Positions 32,966 to 42,957 are shown, numbered from the stretch's first letter. The stretch: 64,000 bases of DNA from Myxacorys californica WJT36-NPBG1 (GCA_019359315.1 JAHHHO010000003.1:62001-126000), one strand, 5' to 3'. Notes: generated by a model not told the origin, from the letters alone. Made by a program: numbers and translations.

Positions 32966-33581
32966 AAGGCACTCCATCTCCGCGGCGACGGTACAGCAAT
33001 TCTAACTGTCCACCGTATTCCTGAATTCGAGCAATTTGTCGGATGTACAACCCTCGAAAGGTATTTGCAAACATTAAAGTAAAAATTGCTACGACCAATC
33101 CTGCTGCTGTTGAAGTCAGAGCTTCGCTAATGCCACCCGTCACGCCCTGAGCATTGGTTCCGCTCACATCACCGAGTTGCAGAGACGCGAACGAAGTGAT
33201 TAATCCTAGAATCGTTCCCAGCAGTCCTAGTAAGGGTGCAAGGCTGATAATCGTGTCAAAGACCGTATTAAATCGTTTAAGTAGAGGAATTTCGGCTTGA
33301 GCTGCACTTTCTAGAGCTAGACGAAATTCTTCGGGAGTCGCGTACTCTAGCTCCAGAGCCGCTATAAAAATTCGCGCAATTGGCAAATCTGTATTCTGCT
33401 CCAACAGGGCAAATGCTCCCTTTGGACTACGTTTGTATAGGGCAAGAACTTCTCGGACAAAGCGATCGCCGCGCTTTCCGATTCTCACCCAAAACGCAAT
33501 TCGTTCAATAATCAGCGCTACCGCTAGAATCGAAAACCCAAGCAAGGGCAGCAACCAAATGCTAGTAATGATCCAATTCAT
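32952..33581 (-). CDS. exbB: ExbB/TolQ/MotA-family proton channel protein
   Basis: 209 residues with three membrane helices: [40 protein letters not shown] and [20 protein letters not shown]. The TM2-TM3 segments match the conserved LGLLGTVxG and E-A-L-x-x-T-A-A-G-L-x-x-A-I motifs that line the proton path. It forms the channel with the ExbD encoded next. The start is ATG at 33581 with a weak site upstream. Confidence 0.9.
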   Translation of the reverse strand: MNWIITSIWLLPLLGFSILAVALIIERIAFWVRIGKRGDRFVREVLALYKRSPKGAFALLEQNTDLPIARIFIAALELEYATPEEFRLALESAAQAEIPLLKRFNTVFDTIISLAPLLGLLGTILGLITSFASLQLGDVSGTNAQGVTGGISEALTSTAAGLVVAIFTLMFANTFRGLYIRQIARIQEYGGQLELLYRRRGDGVPYASS

Positions 33582-33725
33582 AGAGGGCTATAGAGTAGGT
33601 CATTGACAACCAACAATTATCAATGACGATCGCATCGTTTAACAAAATAGAACTGTAAGTAGCAACTCTTTAGTCCCTACAGAAACCTGCGAGTAATAAT
33701 CACTCCAAGCCTTTTAACTCCCCAC

Positions 33726-34517
33726 TCAAGTTTTACTTGGAAATTTCTCAATCTCGGCGTAACCACTAAAGATGAGCTTATCGCCCTCGGTTTCTAAACG
33801 GTTGAGGCGCAACATCACACCATCGAGATCAAAGCGATCGAGATCCACCATGTTGTTTAAAATTTCTGCAAAAGCGTTCGTCAAAACCTCTGAAATCCCT
33901 CGTTGCTCTTCGGGAACAACATCAGGCTCAAACTGCGAGTTTTGAAATAGAATGCGACGTCGACGAGAAATTTCTAACGTAGACGTTAGGCTAATTGGAA
34001 CCGATCCATTAGGCAAAGCCGCTTTGGCAAAAATCCGGATCTGATTGTCCGGCAACAGCTTCAGTTCAATATCAGTGAAAGAAATTGGCTCTCCACCCGA
34101 CAAGTCCATCAGAGTCGGCTCAGTCACATTAACCAACCGCTTCGCTACTAATTCAGATTTGAAGGCACGATTGATCCCTGCTTCCGTAAGCGTTACCTGA
34201 GCTACTGCTTGGGTAGGCTGCTTAAGCCGGATCTTGCCTGACATGATGGAGCCAAAATCGATCGAGACAGCATCCGTCTCGAACCACATGTCTTCAACCC
34301 AAAACTCTTTGCGAATTAAAAGCTTCTGTCCGCTCATTTTAAAGCTGTCGATACTACCCTGAAGCAGTTTGCTCGACGGAAAACAGCGCACAGAAATATC
34401 GACAGATTCGCTCTCAGAGAAAAGGTGACGAATCGATTGGCTAGCAACTTTGTTGAGCATTTGCTCGCCAAAGTCTGTACTAGAAGGTGTTTTGAGACCA
34501 GTGAAGCCACCGAACAT
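33726..34517 (-). CDS. DUF2993 (LmeA-like) protein
   Basis: 263 residues. The DUF2993 pattern is seen: a helix (GEQMLNKVASQSIRHLFSES), then ESVDISVRCFPSSKLLQGSI, DSFKMSGQ, and repeated short beta strands to the end (LRLNRLETEGDKLIFSGYAE). No signal peptide is evident. The fold is a lipid-binding tubular type by analogy with mycobacterial LmeA; in cyanobacteria its role is unknown. It is separated by 144 bases from the exbB gene downstream. Confidence 0.85.
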   Translation of the reverse strand: MFGGFTGLKTPSSTDFGEQMLNKVASQSIRHLFSESESVDISVRCFPSSKLLQGSIDSFKMSGQKLLIRKEFWVEDMWFETDAVSIDFGSIMSGKIRLKQPTQAVAQVTLTEAGINRAFKSELVAKRLVNVTEPTLMDLSGGEPISFTDIELKLLPDNQIRIFAKAALPNGSVPISLTSTLEISRRRRILFQNSQFEPDVVPEEQRGISEVLTNAFAEILNNMVDLDRFDLDGVMLRLNRLETEGDKLIFSGYAEIEKFPSKT

Positions 34518-34872
34518 GGAGTTCCTCGCTCACAATAGTTCTCTGACATTGTAACAACTAGTTAAGAAATATAACTCTGAATTTACAGTAGAAGTAAAAA
34601 TTCTCGATAGGATTATCTTGTAGCAGTCATCAGAATTGTAGACGTATTTGAGAAAAGTTGGAGAGGAGCTGGAGAGGCAATCACTACACCAACGCTTCAA
34701 TCTGTAACAAATAAGGAATGCTGTGACGAATGAGGAATGAATTTTCCTAAATCAAGACAAAGAATGGCAGTTCTAAAAACAGTGAACAAATTCCTAACTA
34801 GCCCGGAGCTAGATGACAAAGGGCTTCTAGATAAGGTTCTGTTGAAACAGTCAACCAACGTCAGCACAATGT

Positions 34873-35211
34873 ATGATGCACCGATGGTTAGTAATCCTTC
34901 GGAGATTGGCAGCGCCAATTGCTGGAGTGGCTATCTTTCTTCTAATCGCAGTACACGCTTGGTCGCCTGTCCACGCCCAAGTTAGCCTCGATTCTCGCCT
35001 TTCGCGCCTTGAAACAGATCTGGCGGGATTAAGAAATCAGGTGAACCAGTTAGCCGCCGCCCGATCGCTCTCAAGTGGAACTGCACCATCCACTGCGCCG
35101 CCTGTTTATAGACAACCTACCTCCGCCGATTCACGCTTTGATCGGCTGGCTACGCTGGTGATTGAACTTAAAGAACGAGTCACAAAACTAGAAGAACAAA
35201 GACGGCGTTAG
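34873..35211 (+). CDS. Exported or membrane-anchored small coiled-coil protein
   Basis: 112 residues. A signal peptide with hydrophobic core IAGVAIFLLIAVHAWSPVHA is followed by a likely cleavage at VHA-QV. The mature part has a coiled coil (SRLSRLETDLAGLRNQVNQL), a Ser/Thr/Pro linker and a second helix (LATLVIELKERVTKLEEQRR). Likely periplasmic or cell-wall associated. Function unknown. It precedes an exported amidase by about 200 bases on the same strand. Confidence 0.75.
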   Translation: MMHRWLVILRRLAAPIAGVAIFLLIAVHAWSPVHAQVSLDSRLSRLETDLAGLRNQVNQLAAARSLSSGTAPSTAPPVYRQPTSADSRFDRLATLVIELKERVTKLEEQRRR

Positions 35212-35415
35212 AGCGTCAGTAGAGTTTGATCCGTTTGAATGAAACTTGAATGAAACAGTTTCTCTGTCATCTCTAGGTGGCGTGAGTTATTTAGAACACA
35301 TGTTTTCAGTTGAGGCCTCTCTTTGCTTAACTTTAGAAGACCCTTATTTTGAGCTAGGGAAGACCGAATCAAACGTTTTGCTACTGCTCTCTACATCTAG
35401 TTAGCCAAGTTCACT

Positions 35416-36345
35416 ATGAAAAAAATTCTGCGGGCGCTTGCGATCGTCACTCTCGGTTTAGCAGTTCTGCTCGTCACTATTCGCGCTGGAGACGCAGAAT
35501 GGATAGAAGGTAAACGAATTCAACTTTCTACTAGCTTAACCGTTGCCCTCCAACCCACATCAGCAGACACTAGAGGATTATTATCCAGTGCTTGTGCTGT
35601 CAGACCTTCTACCTCATCCAGCAAATATAGACGACTTCCGGCTGTTACAGGGCAACTTCCGCTCAGCCGCTTTAGGCAAGGCTTAGATGCAGCAGCGAGT
35701 AAAGACTTATCTACAGACTCACCGAGCTACAGCCCTAGAGAAGAAGTTATCTTGGCACATCCAACAAACTTTGGTAGACGATTCCTTCAGGACTTGTACG
35801 GTAAGCCAGTTCAAAATGATGCGATCGTCGTTTTACATGAAACTGTTGGCTCTGCAAAGTCAACCATCAACTATTTCCGAACCTCGCATCCTAAAGATGC
35901 GGATCAGGTGAGCTACCACACTTTGATTAAAGAAGATGGTACGGTCGTTTACATGGTTCCGCCCGATCGGCGCGCCTTTGGGGCAGGCAACTCAGCATTT
36001 GGGGGTTCTACAGAAGAAGCGGTTAAAACGAATCCAAACTTTCCAGCTTCAGTTAATAACTTTGCTTACCACATCTCTTTGGTTTCACCGCCAGATGGGC
36101 GAGGGAACAGAAGCAGTCATAGCGGCTATACCAGAGCACAATATCAGTCTCTTGCTTGGCTAGTTGCCAAAACAGGTGTGCCCGACGCACGGATCACTAC
36201 TCATCGACTGGTCGATCGCTCTCGCCAACGTAGCGATCCTAGAAGCTTCGATTCTCAGTACTTTTTCAGGTTGCTCTATCTCTACCCCAGAAATCGGGAG
36301 ATCTCAATGCAGTGTTCTACTCCTGCGATCGCTCAGGAAGAATAG
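35416..36345 (+). CDS. Exported N-acetylmuramoyl-L-alanine amidase (amidase_2/PGRP fold)
   Basis: 309 residues. An N-terminal hydrophobic segment (ILRALAIVTLGLAVLLVTI) serves as signal or anchor. The amidase_2 domain spans about 115-290: first zinc His in AIVVLHETVG, conserved SYHTLIKEDGTVVYMVPPDR and second zinc site in ITTHRLVDRSRQRSDP, where Arg/Asp stand near the catalytic acid. It cleaves the bond between muramic acid and the stem peptide. A strong terminator follows at 36440. Confidence 0.88.
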   Translation: MKKILRALAIVTLGLAVLLVTIRAGDAEWIEGKRIQLSTSLTVALQPTSADTRGLLSSACAVRPSTSSSKYRRLPAVTGQLPLSRFRQGLDAAASKDLSTDSPSYSPREEVILAHPTNFGRRFLQDLYGKPVQNDAIVVLHETVGSAKSTINYFRTSHPKDADQVSYHTLIKEDGTVVYMVPPDRRAFGAGNSAFGGSTEEAVKTNPNFPASVNNFAYHISLVSPPDGRGNRSSHSGYTRAQYQSLAWLVAKTGVPDARITTHRLVDRSRQRSDPRSFDSQYFFRLLYLYPRNREISMQCSTPAIAQEE

Positions 36346-36439
36346 CAGCATTGATCCAGATCGCCTTTATCCGTAAATACTCACTGTTCACGCTCTGGAT
36401 CATCCACGTTTGCTGACTCAGAAAGGGTAGGACAGCAAA

Positions 36440-36475
36440 AAAGGGATACAACCGTTTGTTGTATCCCTTTTGATT
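36440..36475 (+). terminator. Rho-independent terminator after the amidase gene
   Basis: AAAAGGGATACAA (36440-36452) pairs perfectly with 36460-36472 around CCGTTTG. A-run before and T-run after make it active in both directions. Confidence 0.85.
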
Positions 36476-36545
36476 TGAGCTGTGATTGACTCAACGAATG
36501 TCTAGTTCTCGTCCAATCTAAAGATTTTTGACATAGACATTGACA

Positions 36546-39215
36546 TTAATTATTGTCGAGATTAATAAAGGTTTGGAAGATGTCAAACCGTGAATTATCT
36601 GGACGAGCGACTCCTTGATTAACGTTATTACTGGGGTCAACATCGCTAATGTCAATGACGTCAGCGTTAACGTACATGCCAATATAAATTGGTATGTTTC
36701 CAGACTTGCCTTGTAGCTCGCTCCATGAGCTGTCTGGAAGCATAACCCCTATAGAGCGGGTTCCACTGACGCTCTGTTTGAGGATGCTTTCAGTTACGAC
36801 ATCAGCCCCAATTTCTCTATCTTGCTCCGGGTTAATGTCCGGGTCAAGCGAAGCATAGAACTTGACTTTAAAGTCACTTGAAGTGGGTCTGCTACCTAGG
36901 TTTGCAACAGCGTATTGCAAATTGATCGTCGCGCCGGGTTGGAAGCTACTGCCAGAAGTTGTGTTTATCAGGCTCTGTCCGCTGAGGTCGATGGTCGGAA
37001 CGTCCGTAACTTTAAGCTCCAATTTATCCTTGCCCAGCGCGACGTTGAAGTTATCCGTAGCGTTCGTCTCATTCTGGTAACCGATCAGATTGATTGCCAT
37101 ACCAATGTAGTAGGGCTTGTCAATTGTCCAGAAACCGTCTTGTGTGCCTGGAAGCGTTAGCGTGACGTTGCCGTCAAAGGTGCCATTCTTACCCAATCCT
37201 TTCTTCACCAACAAGTCTTTGCCAGAGATAATGGCTTCTTGATTACCATTGAGTGCGATCGCCAGTTTTTGGTCTCCTCTGGTTGGAACAGAGTCGAACG
37301 GATCAATCACTGAATCACGCGAAATATAGAACGACACTGTGAAATCGCTCGCGACAAAGGTTTCCAAATTTTTAATCTGGAAGGTGGCGTTAACCTTGTT
37401 AGCAGCAGGATCAGTGCTGTCAACCAAGGCAAACGAAGGAGTCTCACTAGCAAATGCTGTACCCGACAAATCAATTCGGCGCGGTACACCCAGAATGTCT
37501 AGCGTATAAGTCGTTGCCTGTGTTGCTCCGCCAATTTGGACATAATAGTCGCCTCTCTCGATCTTTTCCATAGTGCCTGCCTGATAGGCTTGCTTCGTCC
37601 AGGCCCCATTCACATTTTTATAGAGTTCTACTAAGGCCTCTCCACTCACCGAAGCGGTTAGATCAGTCTCAATGCCAACCGAGAACTTATAGAAGTCATT
37701 CTCACCCAGACCGATTTTGTCCTGATACTTACCAGCGTCGTCTAGCATCCCGATGTTAAACGCGGTTTCGAGCGTAGCACCACTAATGCTGAACGGTTGA
37801 GAGGTCAATTTACGCTCAAGCGTCCCCTGAATTTTCCACCCCGCGTCGATGCCGTTGTACGCTTTGCTGAGATCTGCTCCATTGCTATCCTTGAGGAGAC
37901 TTACTGTGGTTGCAGTTCCATCAATCAGCCAAATTGCGGCCGATTGCAAAGATTCAGAGCGCCATAGGAGATCGGCTTTGCCATCTCCATTGAAATCGGC
38001 CACTTGTTCTACTTTCCACTCTTGCCCAACAGACGGCAAACTGACAAATTGGCTAGTTGTGAGACCATCCATTAGAGCGACTGCAACATCGTTGTTGACG
38101 CTGCGACAGAACAGGTCTGCCTTGCCATCTTTATTGAAATCAGCCACTTGTTCTATTCGCCAACCTAACCCCGACTCGATTGCTCTAGTGTCGCTAAATT
38201 GCAGTCCGTCCATCAGCCAAAGCCCAAACGTTCCAGTCTGTTCGTTTCGCCAGATGAGATCGTCATTGCCATCAGCATTTAGATCGGAAACGAACTGAAG
38301 CTTCCACTCCAACGGAATGCTAGGTCCAAGTGCTCCCTCTAGCTTGGTTATGCCACTCAGCAAGAAGACCGCAGTGCCTCCATCTGTAGAGCGCCAATAC
38401 AAATCGTCTTGGTTGTCCCCGTCAAAGTCGCCGATCTTCTCAATTGACCATCCTTTTGCAGATTCAAGCAGTCCAGAATTGGCTATCGTAGCGCCTTGCA
38501 TCTGCCACAAAGCAACTGTTCCGGTAGAAACTCCGCCCTCATACCGTTGCCAAACTAAGTCAGCAAATTTGTTGCCATCAAGGTTCACCGTATCAACAAC
38601 CTTCCAATCGAGGGGAACTGTGTTACCGAGAACAGCACTAACGACTTGCTTGTCTTTGACAAACCAGAATGCGAGTTGCCCTGAGTTTAGATTGCGCCAA
38701 ACGATGTCATCCTCTCCATCGCCATCAAAGTCGTCGAATCCTTGAGTTTGCCACTCTGGCCCAACCCCATTGATGGTGCTAAAACCTGTCAGGGTGCTAC
38801 CTGACATTTGCCAAATTGCAGCTTGCTGAGCGGCAGCATTGTGCCAAACGATGTTGTTGAAATCTCCTGTTGTATTGAACTCAACGTTGAGCTTGTAATT
38901 AGCAGATGTGACTGCTGCAGGATCTAACGCAACTTCAATGTAATAGGTTCCTGAAGGAATGCTGTCGAGCAGGATGGACTCAGACAAGCGAGATGGCTGA
39001 TTTGATTCAACGGTGCGATCGCTACCGTAAACTTTGAGCAGGGCGTTGCCTGTTAAGTCGGTCAAAGCAAGTCTTGCATTTAGGCTGCTGCTGCTGCTAG
39101 CAGAAACTTTGTATAGTTGGCTAGTATTGCTGCTGCTGAGCGTTCCCTCTTCGATCTGTAAGCTGAAGGGACTATCGAGCGATTTTGCCGCAGCAAATTG
39201 TTCATCGGTAGGCAT
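36546..39215 (-). CDS. Large secreted-type protein with FG-GAP/VCBS beta-propeller and CARDB-like domains
   Basis: 889 residues. Order: a pre-peptidase C-terminal-like beta domain (about 15-115), then seven propeller blades with calcium loops of the form D-x-D/N-x-D-G (DFDGDGEDDIVWR, DFDGDNQDDLYWR, DLNADGNDDLIWR, DFNKDGKADLF, DFNGDGKADLLWR; about 118-470), a second PPC-like domain (about 475-585) and two CARDB/Ig-like domains (about 590-870). There is no signal peptide and no RTX nonapeptide. Such proteins in cyanobacteria are often exported by type I systems; here export is inferred. It is flanked by terminators and appears monocistronic. Confidence 0.85.
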   Translation of the reverse strand: MPTDEQFAAAKSLDSPFSLQIEEGTLSSSNTSQLYKVSASSSSSLNARLALTDLTGNALLKVYGSDRTVESNQPSRLSESILLDSIPSGTYYIEVALDPAAVTSANYKLNVEFNTTGDFNNIVWHNAAAQQAAIWQMSGSTLTGFSTINGVGPEWQTQGFDDFDGDGEDDIVWRNLNSGQLAFWFVKDKQVVSAVLGNTVPLDWKVVDTVNLDGNKFADLVWQRYEGGVSTGTVALWQMQGATIANSGLLESAKGWSIEKIGDFDGDNQDDLYWRSTDGGTAVFLLSGITKLEGALGPSIPLEWKLQFVSDLNADGNDDLIWRNEQTGTFGLWLMDGLQFSDTRAIESGLGWRIEQVADFNKDGKADLFCRSVNNDVAVALMDGLTTSQFVSLPSVGQEWKVEQVADFNGDGKADLLWRSESLQSAAIWLIDGTATTVSLLKDSNGADLSKAYNGIDAGWKIQGTLERKLTSQPFSISGATLETAFNIGMLDDAGKYQDKIGLGENDFYKFSVGIETDLTASVSGEALVELYKNVNGAWTKQAYQAGTMEKIERGDYYVQIGGATQATTYTLDILGVPRRIDLSGTAFASETPSFALVDSTDPAANKVNATFQIKNLETFVASDFTVSFYISRDSVIDPFDSVPTRGDQKLAIALNGNQEAIISGKDLLVKKGLGKNGTFDGNVTLTLPGTQDGFWTIDKPYYIGMAINLIGYQNETNATDNFNVALGKDKLELKVTDVPTIDLSGQSLINTTSGSSFQPGATINLQYAVANLGSRPTSSDFKVKFYASLDPDINPEQDREIGADVVTESILKQSVSGTRSIGVMLPDSSWSELQGKSGNIPIYIGMYVNADVIDISDVDPSNNVNQGVARPDNSRFDIFQTFINLDNN

Positions 39216-39530
39216 GGCAGTTATTCTCTATGAGCAAAGGACGTGAAAGGACAGCAAACTTTTCTGGCTTCAGGCTCTAGAATTCCCCGATTCTTAAGGT
39301 CAACCAACCGTCTTGTATTTTTTTGATGAAGGTTAGCAACGCTGACCTGCTTAGCAAAGATACGAATAAGGCGTTTGTACAAGTACAGATTTATACAAAT
39401 AATGGAAACAGGCCTCAGAGTTAATACTGAAAAAATGTTCAGTGCTTTGCAGTCTCTTCAAACTTTTGATGATTTACGGAAGCAATACTTCAGTTCAGAG
39501 GCTTTTATTTCTGGTAAATAGAGAAAACAG

Positions 39531-39569
39531 AAAAAATGCCCACGATCCTAAAGGGTGGATCATGGGCAT
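39531..39569 (-). terminator. Rho-independent terminator of cobO
   Basis: ATGCCCACGATCC (39536-39548) pairs with 39557-39569 with one mismatch. On the minus strand the stem is followed by TTTTTT (39531-39536). Confidence 0.8.
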
Positions 39570-39614
39570 CTGATTTGAATGGACTTGTTGATACAAGATT
39601 TAGTTAAAACTCAG

Positions 39615-40250
39615 TTAAAACTCGATTCCGGGTTGGGCCTTTACCCCCTGTTCGCGGAAAGGGTGCTTAACTAGGGTCATCTCTGTTACTAGGTCAGCCT
39701 TTTCGATTAAATCCGGTGGCGCTCCTCGCCCTGTAAGGATGACGTGGGATTCTTCTGGCTTTTGGTCTAACCCTGCCAGCACTGTTTCAACATTCAGGTA
39801 GCCCAGCTTAAGCGCAATATTCACTTCATCAAGCAGAACTAATCTAAAGTCAGGATGGTGAATGTAAGATAGCGCTTGCTCCCACGCTTCTGTTGCTTTT
39901 TGAATGTCGCGATCGCGATCTTGAGTTTCCCAAGTAAAGCCTTCTCCAAGAGCGTGAAACTCAAGCTGATCGCCCCATTTCTCAAACGCAGCTTTCTCGG
40001 CGGGTTCCCACGCCCCTTTAATGAACTGCACGATCGCCACTTTATAGCCATGACCGAGCGATCGCAACACCATTCCCAACGCTGCCGTAGTTTTGCCCTT
40101 GCCATTTCCGGTATGGACAATGATCAATCCTTTCTCGCGATCGCGCTCTGCCAATCGTTTGTCTTGAACTTCTTTACGACGCTGCATTTTGAGGCGATGC
40201 TGAGCAGCGTTTAAAGACGATTGATCTGACGATTCTGAAGAGATAGTCAT
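39615..40250 (-). CDS. cobO: Cob(I)yrinic acid a,c-diamide adenosyltransferase
   Basis: 211 residues. P-loop HTGNGKGKTTAALGMVLRSL, then VQFIKGAWEPAE, LVLLDEVNIALKLGYL and LTGRGAPPDLIEKADLVTEM are all CobO/BtuR signatures. It transfers the adenosyl group from ATP to cobalt(I). The N-terminal 40 residues are charged and helical, as in cyanobacterial versions. It fits with the cobD-like gene at 16.7 kb. It ends in a terminator and is likely monocistronic. Confidence 0.95.
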   Translation of the reverse strand: MTISSESSDQSSLNAAQHRLKMQRRKEVQDKRLAERDREKGLIIVHTGNGKGKTTAALGMVLRSLGHGYKVAIVQFIKGAWEPAEKAAFEKWGDQLEFHALGEGFTWETQDRDRDIQKATEAWEQALSYIHHPDFRLVLLDEVNIALKLGYLNVETVLAGLDQKPEESHVILTGRGAPPDLIEKADLVTEMTLVKHPFREQGVKAQPGIEF

Positions 40251-40988
40251 AAGCGTAGGAAGCTAGAGGCAGATTTGCAACACTTTGGTTCTAGATACTT
40301 CTAGCCTACCAGCCTGACTGAGCCTTTAACTAATCTGAAAAGTCTATACCTATTTAACTAGATTGCCTTTGAGCATTGATGTTACTATGGACTAGTCCGT
40401 GCTTAGTAACAGGTTACAAAAACATTGAAACCGTTCTCGTTTGCTGGATACCCTTGGCGTCCGCTGTGGTATCTGGAAATGAAGTTAAAGCGCAAGCGAC
40501 AATGTGACCCTGCGCTCTCTTGGGCAGATCGTTGCGAAGCGCCCAGTATGAACTGACCGATCTGTAACTCTAGGTTTGCAACTAGCTCTTGAAACGCTTT
40601 TTAATGGTTGGATTTGCGAACTGGATCGGTCATCTTCTCTGTAGGAAGAATTTCAAAAAATAAACAATTCATGGAGTCGGTTATCTGATGATGGGCCACG
40701 AGGTTTAGATGCCTAATCATCAGAGCGTCGACTCAATTCGTTGAGAAGCTTCCAAGCTTTTGCAGGTAGGTGTGTTGCTACTAAATGTCGCACTGGCTGT
40801 TTGGCAGTCCCTTGTGCAAAATTTGGTTGACTTCGCCAAGTTCTAAACATGACTTCCCTTGTCGTGCTGAACCGCTTTTTTGCCCATCCTCAAGGTGGTG
40901 CGGAAGTTTTCTCTGCGTCAGTTAATTAAACTGACTTCTACTGTTCTAAACCTCACTTTATGCGTCTTAACTTTTTTGGAGTGCAACA
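40251..40988 (+). promoter_or_regulatory. Long gene-free leader upstream of the deoxyhypusine-synthase-family gene
   Basis: 738 bases without a convincing frame. Several complementary segments occur: TGACCGATC near 40555 with GATCGGTCA near 40624, and a two-stem hairpin at 40674-40734. Both the cobO promoter (minus) and the promoter of the gene at 40989 (plus) must lie here. The structure suggests a structured 5' leader or a separate small RNA. Confidence 0.45.
40674..40734 (+). ncRNA. Candidate structured RNA (two-part hairpin)
   Basis: GAGTCG (40674-40679) pairs with CGACTC (40729-40734); inside, CTGATGAT (40685-40692) pairs with ATCATCAG (40716-40723), extended by GGGC/GCCT, leaving a 14-nt loop CACGAGGTTTAGAT. 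I match it to no known RNA family. Confidence 0.35.
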
Positions 40989-42191
40989 ATGTCCAAACTT
41001 CTCAGTCACAAAATTACGCCCTCCCCCATGCCTGCCGAAATTAGTGTTGTAGACCTAATTGATGGCTATTTCACTGCGTATAACTCAGCAAGGCTGCGGG
41101 AAGCCTGTCACTTGCTAAGCCGCGAAGTGATGCAAGATGGCGTAACGGTGGCACTCAGCTTGTCGGGTGCGATGACCCCAGCGGGTTTTGGAACGTCGGT
41201 GCTGGCTCCCCTGATCCGTCACGGATTTGTGGATTGGATGATTAGCACCGGAGCTAATTTGTATCACGACATGCACTATGGGTTGGGCTTGGACTTGTAT
41301 GCCAGCAACCCCTTTGTCGATGATGTCAAACTGCGCCAAGAGGGCCGAATTCGGATTTATGACATCGTGTTTGACTACGATGTGCTGCTGGGTACAGATG
41401 CCTTCATTCGAGAAATTATTAAGGCAGAACCGTTTCAGAAGCGCATGGGAACGGCAGAATTTCACTATCTGCTCGGAAAGTATGTGCATGAAGTGGAGCG
41501 TCGGATCGGAGTGAAAAATCCCTCACTCTTGGCTACGGCATATGAATGCGGCGTTCCGATTTACACCTCGTCTCCGGGAGATAGCTCGATTGGCATGAAC
41601 CTAGCTGCGATGGCGCTAGAAGGATCAGCGTTGCAAATTGATCCGCTTGTGGATGTGAACGAAACCGCCGCGATCGCTTATGCGGCTCGTGAGTCCGGGA
41701 TTCCAGGTGTAGATGGAAAGAGTGCTGCGTTAATCATTGGCGGCGGCAGTCCTAAAAACTTCTTGCTGCAAACCCAACCTCAACTGCACGAGGTGTTGGG
41801 TTTAGAAGAAAGAGGACACGACTACTTTGTGCAAGTCACGGATGCCCGTCCCGATACCGGTGGTTTATCGGGTGCAACGCCAAATGAAGCGGTGAGTTGG
41901 GGGAAGGTTGACCCCGATGAGTTGCCAAATACCATCGTTTGCTACACCGACAGTACGATCGCGCTGCCGATTCTCACCGCTTATGTGATTAATCAATGTC
42001 AGCCGCGATCGCTCAAGCGTCTCTATGATCGGCGTCCTGAGATGATGGCCAAACTGAAGGCGGACTATGAAGCTGCAAAGTTGCGCCCTGCTGACTCCGT
42101 TACGGAAGCCAGTTCTTTCATTGCAAAGGTTGAACGCGAACCGATTGCAACCTATCCATGCGGCACTCCGATTCGTAATAGTCGTCATTAA
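40989..42191 (+). CDS. Deoxyhypusine synthase-family protein
   Basis: 400 residues. The family's NAD-binding and active-site blocks are present: [70 protein letters not shown] and [20 protein letters not shown] followed by GKV, whose Lys corresponds to the catalytic Lys of human deoxyhypusine synthase. Bacteria lack eIF5A, so the acceptor must differ; homospermidine synthesis from spermidine/putrescine is the likely reaction, as shown for some bacterial relatives. A long leader precedes it and a strong terminator follows. Confidence 0.88.
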   Translation: MSKLLSHKITPSPMPAEISVVDLIDGYFTAYNSARLREACHLLSREVMQDGVTVALSLSGAMTPAGFGTSVLAPLIRHGFVDWMISTGANLYHDMHYGLGLDLYASNPFVDDVKLRQEGRIRIYDIVFDYDVLLGTDAFIREIIKAEPFQKRMGTAEFHYLLGKYVHEVERRIGVKNPSLLATAYECGVPIYTSSPGDSSIGMNLAAMALEGSALQIDPLVDVNETAAIAYAARESGIPGVDGKSAALIIGGGSPKNFLLQTQPQLHEVLGLEERGHDYFVQVTDARPDTGGLSGATPNEAVSWGKVDPDELPNTIVCYTDSTIALPILTAYVINQCQPRSLKRLYDRRPEMMAKLKADYEAAKLRPADSVTEASSFIAKVEREPIATYPCGTPIRNSRH

Positions 42192-42214
42192 GTTCAGTCG
42201 CTAGTTTCTAATCG

Positions 42215-42243
42215 GGCAGGCAGAAATGCTTGCCTTTTTTTTG
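42215..42243 (+). terminator. Rho-independent terminator
   Basis: GGCAGGCA (42215-42222) pairs with TGCTTGCC (42227-42234) around GAAA, followed by eight T. Confidence 0.92.
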
Positions 42244-42245
42244 TT

Positions 42246-42911
42246 CTACTGGCCCGATTGATTGGGCACCGGAGGAACGCCAGAATCAGACGACGGCTGT
42301 GGTGACAGTTGACCTGCGGGATTTTGATCGAGAGGTGCTGATTGACCAGGAAGCGGTTGGGTTTGGCTCGGAGCAGTGGGTAGCTGTTGCAGTCCGTTTG
42401 GATTTGCAGGATTGGTTGGACTGAGAGGCGATCCGGGTAAACCAGGAGCAGGTGTTGGAGATTGAAGTCCTGGGGCGACTGGAGTTTGTGATTGTCCGGG
42501 CACTTGAGTTGTCGGCTCAGTCGCGAGGGCAACGCGATCGCCGCCGACTGATCTTAGGATGTCCAGCACCTGAATCACGTCGTTGTAAAATGCCGTTTGA
42601 GAGGCTCTAAGTACCAGTAACCCGTCTGGTCGCTGAGCCTGATAGTTCTTCAGCACTTGAAAAAGCTGAGCACGATTGACAACTTGCGTGTCTACATAGG
42701 TTTGTCCTGTGGAATCAATGGTGACGACTAGCGTTTCTCGCATTTGCACGTTGCTGGTCGCGGCCCTCGGTAAATCCAAGTTGATGCCTTGCTGACGAGT
42801 TAATTGCAAGGCTGCCAGGATGAAGAAGGTCAGAATACAGAAAATCACGTCGATGAGCGGAAGAATCTGAATCTGAGCCTCCTCGCCGGGGGAGTCAAAA
42901 TTAATTTTCAT
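42246..42911 (-). CDS. exbD: ExbD/TolR-type protein with long Pro-rich tail
   Basis: 221 residues. The ExbD part is at 1-135: QIQILPLIDVIFCILTFFIL with the channel Asp in its membrane helix, then LDLPRAATSNVQM and DVIQVLDILRSVGGDRVALA. The remaining 85 residues are Pro, Gln and Ser rich (APGLPGSPLSPTNPANPNGL), likely an extended periplasmic tail that could bind peptidoglycan or a partner. This tail is absent in the ExbD at 32.6 kb. It follows an ExbB gene with a 46-base gap. Confidence 0.88.
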   Translation of the reverse strand: MKINFDSPGEEAQIQILPLIDVIFCILTFFILAALQLTRQQGINLDLPRAATSNVQMRETLVVTIDSTGQTYVDTQVVNRAQLFQVLKNYQAQRPDGLLVLRASQTAFYNDVIQVLDILRSVGGDRVALATEPTTQVPGQSQTPVAPGLQSPTPAPGLPGSPLSPTNPANPNGLQQLPTAPSQTQPLPGQSAPLDQNPAGQLSPQPSSDSGVPPVPNQSGQ

Positions 42912-42957
42912 AGGAGACGAAGAATAGGAGGATGCGATCGTTTGGCTTGAAGCAGGG

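Noticed and set aside
34737-34985. 82-residue plus-strand frame
   Set aside because: It overlaps the exported coiled-coil gene in another frame and its second half is that gene read out of frame.
40685-40700. Hammerhead-like CTGATGA core
   Set aside because: The required GAAA and cleavage-site segments are missing; the string is one arm of a simple hairpin.
40690-40705. Cobalamin riboswitch (GGGCCACGAGG string)
   Set aside because: The B12 box and other conserved segments are absent, and the downstream gene is not B12-related.
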